Positions 8,835 through 15,272 of a stretch of DNA of 58,561 bases are shown one piece after another; position 1 is the stretch's first letter, and the number at the start of each line of letters is the position of its first letter. The notes below the pieces were generated by a model. It saw nothing but the letters and a program-made list of their open reading frames with translations, had not been told where the DNA came from and searched no databases. Location of the stretch: positions 1-58,561 of the IMG/VR virus record IMGVR_UViG_3300018429_000004, one strand, 5' to 3'. A program made the translations under genes and the position numbers. Source of the stretch: a virus.

Positions 8835-9083
8835 TCAGTGGACTTGCGTGTGCGGCAGGTCGGTCCGAGCCTGGCGGACGAAGCAGTCCTTCGCCTCCAG
8901 CAACTTGCGCATCCCGGCGGACTTCTCCGGACCAGCGCCGAGGTGCTCGTACATGGCCTCGGCCAGCCGGTAGACTTGCTCCGAGACAACCTGCATCTCG
9001 GGCGGAAGGTGCTGGTACTCGAACCAGCGCAGCGCCAACTCCTTGTCGTTCCAGACCTGGGGCTCGGGCATGCTCTCAGTCAC
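8835..9083 (-). CDS. small helical protein, possible Acb2/Tad1-like cyclic-nucleotide sponge (82 aa)
   Basis: This 82-residue protein follows the endolysin and overlaps it by four bases. The core reads as a two-helix hairpin: FEYQHLPPEMQVVSEQVYRL, then GPEKSAGMRKLLEAKDCFVR. From memory, the pattern of an aromatic-Tyr/His-Pro start, a helix, G-P-E-K/R, then a (K/T)-L-x-E-A-x helix is shared with the short Acb2/Tad1-hairpin proteins many phages carry; Acb2 sequesters CBASS cyclic nucleotides. The same signature also occurs in uncharacterised actinophage proteins. The family assignment is inference; function in this phage is unproven. Confidence 0.45.
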   Translation of the reverse strand: MTESMPEPQVWNDKELALRWFEYQHLPPEMQVVSEQVYRLAEAMYEHLGAGPEKSAGMRKLLEAKDCFVRQARTDLPHTQVH

Positions 9084-9799
9084 TTGATCTCTCCTTCGGT
9101 GAAGCGGTACATGATCTGCAGACCCTCGGGACCGAGGGACTTGGGGTCGGGCGTGGTCAACCGTCCGGTGCCGCCGTGCTTGGCCTCGTACGCCTTCCAG
9201 GTAGCCAGCGTGGCGCGGTCCACCCAGCCATTGACGTCCAGGCTGGCCCCGGCCTTCGCGTTGAGCGCGTTCTGGATGGCAGCGATGCCGTGGTAGCGCT
9301 TGCGCGCTCCCTCGCGTACGCCAGCAGCGATCTGGAACTGCTCCTGGACCTTGGCCAGGTCGCTGACCGTGTCCGGGTTCCAGCGCCAGCCCTCAGGCTT
9401 CAGCCACCGGCTGGTGTCCTTCCAGAGGCTGGGGTCCTCACGCACGGAAACGTGAACGTGCCCGGTGTGCGGGTTCGCACCGAGATACCTCCGGGCCACC
9501 CAGCCATACGTACGAGACCAGATGATCCCGTTGCTGATGACGTACCAGACCCGGTGGTCGCCCTTGGCTGCCTCGATCACCTGCAGGCGGATGTCACGGG
9601 TCGGGTCGTTGTCATCCACGTCGATGTCGATGGCACGCACCGCTCCGCCGTGGTTGTAGTCCGGGTTGTGGCTGGACGGTCGAGCAGCATGGCTCGGGTC
9701 ACCGATCCAGCCGTCGCTGTCCTTGTCGCGCTTCGGGAACCGCGCGTTGATCTCGTTGCGCAGCGCAACGAGGCTAGGGACGAGGTAGAAGAAACTCAC
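9080..9799 (-). CDS. endolysin: M15-type peptidase plus peptidoglycan-binding domain (239 aa)
   Basis: The N-terminal domain has the zinc-peptidase signature of LAS/M15 enzymes (VanY, L-Ala-D-Glu peptidases): a His in SSHNPDY, an Asp in RAIDIDVDD about 14 residues on, and HTGHVHVSV near residue 115. It should cut peptide stems of peptidoglycan. The C-terminal part (about 160-215, IQNALNAKAGASLDVNGWVDRATL) is a degenerate PG_binding_1 repeat with its typical D-x-x-G-W-D/V-x-x-T. No signal peptide is seen, so it needs the neighbouring holin. Confidence 0.88.
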   Translation of the reverse strand: MSFFYLVPSLVALRNEINARFPKRDKDSDGWIGDPSHAARPSSHNPDYNHGGAVRAIDIDVDDNDPTRDIRLQVIEAAKGDHRVWYVISNGIIWSRTYGWVARRYLGANPHTGHVHVSVREDPSLWKDTSRWLKPEGWRWNPDTVSDLAKVQEQFQIAAGVREGARKRYHGIAAIQNALNAKAGASLDVNGWVDRATLATWKAYEAKHGGTGRLTTPDPKSLGPEGLQIMYRFTEGEIK

Positions 9800-10158
9800 T
9801 TGTCCTCCTCGGCCACAGTCGGATCGTCGACCTCCTCGCCGACCAGTTCGTCAGCGTTGACGTCTTCGGGCTGTGCTTCCACCTCAGGGGTGGTCTCCTC
9901 TGCGGGGTTACTCATCAGGGTCTCCTTCGGTGCGATGGGCATGCCCTTGGCATCCGTACCAGTCACGTTGTGCTGGGCCGTGAACCCAAGGTACACACCA
10001 GCGAAGGACGTGATCAGCACGGAGATGCTGTACTCGGCCGGGATCGGGCCGGGGGTGGCGGCGTAGTAGACGCCGAAGGCCCCGATGACGCCAGAGGCCG
10101 CCCACCAGACTCCGTAGAGGCACTCACGGATCTTGGGGTACTTGTTCAGAGGGTTCAT
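9796..10158 (-). CDS. holin (120 aa)
   Basis: The protein has two hydrophobic segments (about 17-35 and 45-62) after a basic N-terminus, then a strongly acidic 50-residue tail rich in Glu and Asp. It overlaps the endolysin start by four bases. Small size, two transmembrane helices and adjacency to the endolysin make it the holin candidate. The acidic tail is longer than usual and would be cytoplasmic. Confidence 0.75.
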   Translation of the reverse strand: MNPLNKYPKIRECLYGVWWAASGVIGAFGVYYAATPGPIPAEYSISVLITSFAGVYLGFTAQHNVTGTDAKGMPIAPKETLMSNPAEETTPEVEAQPEDVNADELVGEEVDDPTVAEEDK

Positions 10159-10170
10159 GCGGTGCTCCGA

Positions 10171-10917
10171 TCAGTAAACGACGACCGCGCCCAGGAGGGC
10201 GTGGTCAGAGTGCAGCGGGTGACTGAACTTGCGGACCACCCGGAAGCCGGACCGAGCCACAGCCGTGTGGTCCAGCGAGCGAGGCGACGGGGTGATCCAG
10301 TGCCAGCGGACCATCGGCCGGATCTCACTCTCACGCCGATTCCAGTCCCCGCCGATCACCAGCGCGCTGGTGGGCAGCGCCTTCTTGGTGCTGGCGTACG
10401 CCTGACGCCAGCGCTGATCGGTGACGGCCGGACGGCAGGTGTGGCGACCGCGCTGCGGGAAGTGCAGGCTCACAGCGGTGAAAGACTTGGAAGTTCCGCG
10501 CAACTTCAAAGTTACGTAGGTGATGTAGCGCGCGGGGTTGTACGAGGGGCGGCCGTTCGCGCAGCGAGGCGTCGGGTTCGAGACCCGGATCAGCCGGGAG
10601 TGCGCGAGGTGCTTCAACCGCGAGGTCCGCCAGGCGATCGGGACACCGCCCACCGACCGGTATCCGGTCGTCTTCCATCCATCTGCTTGCAGGGCCCGAT
10701 GATCAGCACGCTCTCGAATCTCCTGATACAGCACCACGTCGCAATGCCGTCGGGTTTCTCGGGCATCAGCTCGCACCTTCCAGTCCGGGAGGTCGGGGGT
10801 GTTCTGGATGTTCACAGTGCAGATCCGGATAGATCTATTCACCGCCTCGGCCGAAACCGGGGCGAAGAGCACAGCTACAATCACCAGCGCTGTCAGAACA
10901 GCCGCGAACATTCTCAT
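10171..10917 (-). CDS. secreted endonuclease/exonuclease/phosphatase-fold protein (248 aa)
   Basis: Residues 1-25 form a signal peptide (MRMFAAVLTALVIVAVLFAP, Ala-rich cut region SAEA). The mature part carries the ordered motifs of the EEP (DNase I-like) superfamily: TVNIQNT, YQEIRE with the metal-binding Glu near 65, IGGDWN near 193 (the usual G-D-x-N), SLDHTAV, and the terminal SDHALLGA with the catalytic Asp-His. All key residues are present, so an active metal-dependent phosphodiesterase is likely, acting outside the membrane. It lies in the lysis cassette between two membrane proteins, so its likely timing is late. One GGATAGATCTATTC repeat lies in its coding sequence (10827-10840). Confidence 0.8.
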   Translation of the reverse strand: MRMFAAVLTALVIVAVLFAPVSAEAVNRSIRICTVNIQNTPDLPDWKVRADARETRRHCDVVLYQEIRERADHRALQADGWKTTGYRSVGGVPIAWRTSRLKHLAHSRLIRVSNPTPRCANGRPSYNPARYITYVTLKLRGTSKSFTAVSLHFPQRGRHTCRPAVTDQRWRQAYASTKKALPTSALVIGGDWNRRESEIRPMVRWHWITPSPRSLDHTAVARSGFRVVRKFSHPLHSDHALLGAVVVY

Positions 10918-11255
10918 TGCCTGCCTTCCCCGTACTGCTGGTTGTCCAGCAAGCGCCGGACAACATCCTGGGAGAAACGTTCGTGTTCAATCTGCCACGC
11001 TTCCAGCAGGGTCAATCGGCTGTGGGCATCGGCCATTCCGACCAAAAGCTCCTCGATCTTGCCGACTCGCGCCTGGAGCGAAGGCACAGCCTTCTCGACG
11101 ACCTGGTCGGCGTAGTCGGTCACGGCAGGCTTGCCCATGATGCCCTCGGAGAGAGCCCCCAACTTCTTGAACAGACGCCAAAAAACCGCGATGAACCCCG
11201 CCACCGCGACCAGGGCAACCACCACGGCCCCAATACGCAAAACCGTATCGGTCAT
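10914..11255 (-). CDS. membrane-anchored coiled-coil protein of the lysis cassette (113 aa)
   Basis: A single strong transmembrane helix lies at about 7-27 (IGAVVVALVAVAGFIAVF), followed by a basic patch and a long amphipathic helical stretch (VVEKAVPSLQARVGKIEELL). It precedes and overlaps the secreted nuclease by four bases. One-helix proteins with coiled coils near holins include class III holins, antiholins and Rz-like spanins. I cannot choose among these; a lysis accessory role is inferred from position. Confidence 0.55.
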   Translation of the reverse strand: MTDTVLRIGAVVVALVAVAGFIAVFWRLFKKLGALSEGIMGKPAVTDYADQVVEKAVPSLQARVGKIEELLVGMADAHSRLTLLEAWQIEHERFSQDVVRRLLDNQQYGEGRQ

Positions 11256-11262
11256 CGTCCCC

Positions 11263-11811
11263 TCACAGCGTCAACAGAATGTCGGAGTTGAGGACGTTGT
11301 TGTCCGCTGTCATGACCGCCTTGGTCGTTGTCCCACCGCAGCCGCCTTCAGGGTTAACCGGTGCCTGCTCCAGGATCGCGATCTGAAAGGAGGAGTTGTC
11401 GTCGACCTCATCTTTCATGCAGCACAGCAGCGCCCGGCGTACGGTCGCCATGTCCTGGATGTTGCGGTACATCTCGGCGGTCGTCTCGTCGCAGTCCGGG
11501 TGACCGTCCTGGTCAACCGTCTCGACGCACCGGTAGATCGTCACCGCGATCTCCACCGCCCACCGGTTGCCGCCGCACTTAGCGGCTCCCCGCGCCTGAG
11601 CAGGGAACGGCGAGGCGGTCGGGAAAATCCGCTCCACCTGGACGTAGGCCCGGCCGTTCTTGCCTGGCTCGCACTCGCAGCAGTCGCTGGCCGGAGGCAG
11701 CGACGTGCCGGAGTGGCCGCAGCACTCACACAGGTCGGTGAACGTGGTGCAGACGCAATGCTCGGCGATGGCAACCAGCGCCGAGACCGAGTCCTCGATC
11801 ACTCGGGCCAT
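11263..11811 (-). CDS. Cys-rich head-tail connector protein (182 aa)
   Basis: This protein has 14 cysteines in 182 residues, including CVCTTFTDLCECC and DCCEC. It overlaps the upstream 271-residue connector by 13 bases and precedes the lysis cassette. Position between capsid and tail genes indicates a head-tail joining or completion role. The Cys clusters could bind metal or form disulfides in the virion. Confidence 0.55.
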   Translation of the reverse strand: MARVIEDSVSALVAIAEHCVCTTFTDLCECCGHSGTSLPPASDCCECEPGKNGRAYVQVERIFPTASPFPAQARGAAKCGGNRWAVEIAVTIYRCVETVDQDGHPDCDETTAEMYRNIQDMATVRRALLCCMKDEVDDNSSFQIAILEQAPVNPEGGCGGTTTKAVMTADNNVLNSDILLTL

Positions 11812-12614
11812 GTCGTCGCCCTCCCCTGCTCGCGAGTCTCAGGCGACCAGATCGAGAAGTGCTTGACGTGCGGCCGGTTGGTCCGGATCCAAGCGTCCAC
11901 AAGCCAGATGCCCGTCATGCCCTCGTCCAGCCCGGTGAAGTCGTCAAGCATCGTGATCGTGATGCCCTCACGCTGGATCTCACGGACGCGAGTCGGCAGC
12001 GCGCACTTCTTGTCATTGCAGATCGCCTTCGCGATCTCACAGGCCAACAGGCCCGCGATCTCACTACCACCCGCCGGAATCGGCAGACCGTGGCGGTAGG
12101 TGACGGCCCAGGTGCCGAGCACCGCCTCTGCATCTGGGCCGCCGTCCTCGACCTTATACGGCTTGGAGAGGTCGTTGCACTCAGGCCAACACTCGCCATC
12201 GAGCCGCACGAGGTACTTGCCGTTGTCGACGCGGTACGCCGTCGGAGGCAGCACCTCGCCGTCGATGATCACCTCGTCGACGACCAGCACGGTGCCGGTC
12301 AGTTCGATCTGGCAGACGTTGTTGCACGAGCACGAGTCCTGACCGCCACAGTCGCAACCAAAGCCCGGCCACATGACCGGGTGCCCGTACACGCCGCCGA
12401 AGTTGAGCAGTTGCCCCACCGAACGGCAGTCCGACCGGCAGGGGCGGATCGTGACGGGGCAGGGCGCGAAGCGGCTGCCCGTCCACCGGTAAAGGTGGCG
12501 GGCAGCCATGGCTTCTACGGCCGCAGCGAGGTCCGGCTTATCCGCGCGCAGGGAATCGAGGGCCGAGCACTCACAAGGCTCGGCATCCCAGCCACACTGA
12601 TCGGTGACCAGCAT
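11799..12614 (-). CDS. Cys-rich head-tail adaptor (271 aa)
   Basis: The 271-residue protein with 16 cysteines follows the capsid genes. It contains APCPVTIRPC, GCDCGGQDSCSC, then QIELTGTVLVVDEVIIDGEVLPPTAYRVDNGKYLVR in pieces typical of actinophage head-to-tail adaptors: a statement of a value, a D-G-x-x-L-x-x-x-x-Y motif, then an acidic helix. The C-terminal DEGMTGIWLVDAWIRTNRP is likewise adaptor-like. It should form the first ring below the portal. Confidence 0.65.
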   Translation of the reverse strand: MLVTDQCGWDAEPCECSALDSLRADKPDLAAAVEAMAARHLYRWTGSRFAPCPVTIRPCRSDCRSVGQLLNFGGVYGHPVMWPGFGCDCGGQDSCSCNNVCQIELTGTVLVVDEVIIDGEVLPPTAYRVDNGKYLVRLDGECWPECNDLSKPYKVEDGGPDAEAVLGTWAVTYRHGLPIPAGGSEIAGLLACEIAKAICNDKKCALPTRVREIQREGITITMLDDFTGLDEGMTGIWLVDAWIRTNRPHVKHFSIWSPETREQGRATTWPE

Positions 12615-12623
12615 GCCGTCCTC

Positions 12624-13343
12624 CTAGGAACAGTCGTTCGGGAAGGTGCCAGAGACCAGCACGCAGGGGTCGAAGGCCGCGAGGATCAGGCGCTCCGCAA
12701 TGAACTGCTGGGTGTTCTGGACCTGCAACACGCCGGAGAGCATGATCTCCTCGTCCACGCCGACGTACGTCGGCCCGGTCACCCAGATCTGCGCCCCGGT
12801 GCCGTAGCCCGGGGACACAATGAAGGTGACCCAGTCCATGTTCGCGATCTGGTCGTAGAGCAGCACTGCCGCCTCGACGGTCAGATGCACCGTCAGGGCC
12901 GTGCCGAAGGACGCCTGTGCCGCAAGAGCCAGGGTCTTCGACAGTGCCTCGGCGGCACAGCCGTACGCCACCGGGGCGACGTCGCTCAGTGCCGGGTTGT
13001 CGGGGTCAGTGGCTGTGCCCAGGAGCAGAGACTGACCCAGCGCCCACTCGGTCGTGGCGTCGAGCCGCTCACGGGCGAGCCGTTCCAGGTCGATGTTGTT
13101 GATCGTGGAGCACTCGACCGGCTGAATCGCGTTGGTCGGCAGGAACTCGTGTTCGTCCCCGATGCCGGTCGGGACCTTGTCGGCAGGAACGCAGGCATCC
13201 TGCAGCAGCGGGGCTACACACCCCGTGGAGTTGAAGCGGACACCGGTACGCCACTCCAGCCCTGCCGGGAAGGAGAGGCCCCGGTCAACGAGGCCCCCCT
13301 TCCACGGCTGCTGCGGGATCCACGTGGGGTTCGACATGGTCAT
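12624..13343 (-). CDS. second capsid-like protein, possibly pentamer/vertex or minor capsid (239 aa)
   Basis: ATG 13343 follows an AAAGGGG site seven bases upstream. The protein directly follows the major capsid gene and contains helical and beta blocks (ERLARERLDATTEWALGQSLL, TVEAAVLLYDQIANMDW, LQVQNTQQFIAERL) that resemble the reduced HK97-like pentamer proteins annotated beside major capsid genes in some Streptomyces phages. Three cysteine clusters are present. An alternative is a stabilising minor capsid or decoration protein. Confidence 0.55.
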   Translation of the reverse strand: MTMSNPTWIPQQPWKGGLVDRGLSFPAGLEWRTGVRFNSTGCVAPLLQDACVPADKVPTGIGDEHEFLPTNAIQPVECSTINNIDLERLARERLDATTEWALGQSLLLGTATDPDNPALSDVAPVAYGCAAEALSKTLALAAQASFGTALTVHLTVEAAVLLYDQIANMDWVTFIVSPGYGTGAQIWVTGPTYVGVDEEIMLSGVLQVQNTQQFIAERLILAAFDPCVLVSGTFPNDCS

Positions 13344-13384
13344 CGAATGACCCCTTTCTGTTCAGTGGATCCGGTCAGGATTGG

Positions 13385-14989
13385 TCAGGAGCCGATCGGG
13401 CCCTCGGGGCACAGCGCGGTCGCGTCGCAGATCTCGACGGGGATCTCGACCCGCTTGGCCTCGCAGCCACGGCCGAGGACACCCTCGAAGGTCTCCGCGA
13501 ACGCAGCCAACTTGTTCTGCCGGTTGAGGTCGTGGTCGCGGATCTCGGTGCCGAGGTTCAGTTCGCCACCGTCCATGAAGGTGTAGAAACCCTCGGGCGC
13601 GACGACCGTGGTGATCGGGTCGTCGTAGGGAGCCCACGGGCCAGAGACCTGCGGGCTCGGGAACATGTGCAGGTCCTTGGAGTAGGTGACCCGCACGCCG
13701 TACGGAGCGAGCGCGCGCTCGATCTTGTTGGCCGCCTCGATCTCGGTGGTCTCGATGAGACGACGGACCGCAAGGTCAGCCGAGACCGCAGTGGGGACCC
13801 ACGAGGGGAGCCACACGCGGAAGTTCACCGAGTCGAGCAGGCGCTGCTGCTGGCGCTGCTCCTCAACGGCCCGGAGGACGTTGTTGACGATGTTGAGGTA
13901 GAGGTCACCGTGCGCCTGGCCCTGGTGGGTCGTGGTCGCGAAGGTGAGCATCTTCGCCCACAGGTGGATCTCGGAGAGACGCGCCTTGGACGCGGTCAGC
14001 GCACGCAGGATCTCGGCCCAGCGCGACGGGTTGAACCGCTGCTGGAAGTTGCCGATCGTGATGCACTGGTAGATCGCATCGAGTTCGACCTCCTCGGGCT
14101 CCGGGCAGACGACCTCGGCGCACTGCTTCCAGGTCTCCGGGTCGGCGGTGACGGCGGCGTCGTCCTCGCAGGTCCAGATCGCTGCACCAGCCTGCGGGAG
14201 GCAGATCGGCGGGAACCAGCGGACCGCACCGTTGACCGTCATCGACGGCAGCGAGTCGCGGATCGGACGCGAGGCGTCGAAGGGGGTGGTCGACTCCGGG
14301 AGGTTCTCGGAGAGGACGCAACAGCCACCGGCAGCCGCGACGGCTTCCGGCGAGCCGACAGCGTCGAGCAGCTCCATCACCTTGTCCGGCGAGGTCGACG
14401 CGGTCAGCGTGTGGTCCGCACCGAGGTCGGTGCGGATGGTGATCACGTTGGTGCGGGCGCCGGGGCGCTGGGCGCGGCCGAACTTGTTGAACTGGTCGGC
14501 CATCTTGTCGAGCGTGATGGATGCACCGTGCTCGGCCATGCTCGGGCCCAGGAGCACCGAGTAGTTCGTGGTGTGCTCCTCGATGACAGGCGCGGGCTCG
14601 GTGACCTTCGCGCGCTTCTGGAAGCGCTTGAGCGCCTCGTCGAGCGGAAGAACACGAGGCTTGCCGGAGGCGGCTACCTCTTCGACGACCGGCTCCTCGA
14701 CCCCCTCGGTCTCGGCCTCAACGACCTCGACCTCCTCGGTCTCGAGACCCTCCAGGAGGGCGTCGGCCTCGGCGGCGATCTCAGCCTCAGCGACCTCGGC
14801 GGCCTCCAGAGCCTGAGTGACCTCGTCGTACGCAGCCCGGAGAGAGGTCAGAGCCTCCAGGTCCGGGGTCGACTCGCTGCGGGCCGCCTTCATCGCCGTG
14901 GCGAGTTCCTTGCGGGCAGCGGTCAGTTCGGCGGCGGTCGGCGGGTTCTCGCTACCGATCCGGGCGATGATCTCCTGTGCCGTCTCCAT
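13385..14989 (-). CDS. major capsid protein with fused N-terminal coiled coil (534 aa)
   Basis: METAQEIIARIG at 14989 follows GGAAGGAG eight bases upstream, which decides the start over two upstream ATGs. Residues 1-115 are Ala/Glu-rich coiled coil ending in a very acidic VVEEVAASGKPR, like a scaffolding or delta domain to be clipped by the protease. The remaining 415 residues carry the HK97-like capsid body (EIEAANKIERALAPYGVRVTY, VAPEGFYTFMDGGELNLG, RDHDLNRQNKLAAFAETFEGV) typical of Streptomyces-phage hexamer proteins. It follows the protease and a 57-residue ORF. Confidence 0.85.
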   Translation of the reverse strand: METAQEIIARIGSENPPTAAELTAARKELATAMKAARSESTPDLEALTSLRAAYDEVTQALEAAEVAEAEIAAEADALLEGLETEEVEVVEAETEGVEEPVVEEVAASGKPRVLPLDEALKRFQKRAKVTEPAPVIEEHTTNYSVLLGPSMAEHGASITLDKMADQFNKFGRAQRPGARTNVITIRTDLGADHTLTASTSPDKVMELLDAVGSPEAVAAAGGCCVLSENLPESTTPFDASRPIRDSLPSMTVNGAVRWFPPICLPQAGAAIWTCEDDAAVTADPETWKQCAEVVCPEPEEVELDAIYQCITIGNFQQRFNPSRWAEILRALTASKARLSEIHLWAKMLTFATTTHQGQAHGDLYLNIVNNVLRAVEEQRQQQRLLDSVNFRVWLPSWVPTAVSADLAVRRLIETTEIEAANKIERALAPYGVRVTYSKDLHMFPSPQVSGPWAPYDDPITTVVAPEGFYTFMDGGELNLGTEIRDHDLNRQNKLAAFAETFEGVLGRGCEAKRVEIPVEICDATALCPEGPIGS

Positions 14990-15098
14990 CAGAGCGGCTC
15001 CTTCCATGTGATTCGTGAACACTGACCCGGATCATGAGAAAGGGCCATGTGGTGAAGAGTAGAGACCTGTGCTGGCCTTACGCCAACACCCGGCCTCG

Positions 15099-15272
15099 CT
15101 ATTGCGCTAACCCCTCCCTGAGGAACGGCGTAAGTGCGTGGGCGGCGTCATGCCAGTTGCCCGTGACGATTAGGTAGCCACAAGCGCACTCCAGCAGCGC
15201 TGCGTCCTCATCCGGAGCACCGACACCAAACCAGATCAACGGTCCCTTACAGACCTTGAAGACGTTGCTCAT
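15099..15272 (-). CDS. small unknown protein between protease and capsid (57 aa)
   Basis: ATG 15272 overlaps the protease stop (ATGA), a coupled start. The 57-residue product begins MSNVFKVCKGPLIWFG and carries a CACGY Cys pair, LIVTGNWHDAAHAL and ends at TAG 15099. Size, coupling and position between two essential virion genes support a real gene, perhaps a zinc-binding assembly factor; I do not recognise a family. About 110 bases of noncoding DNA follow before the capsid start. Confidence 0.6.
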   Translation of the reverse strand: MSNVFKVCKGPLIWFGVGAPDEDAALLECACGYLIVTGNWHDAAHALTPFLREGLAQ

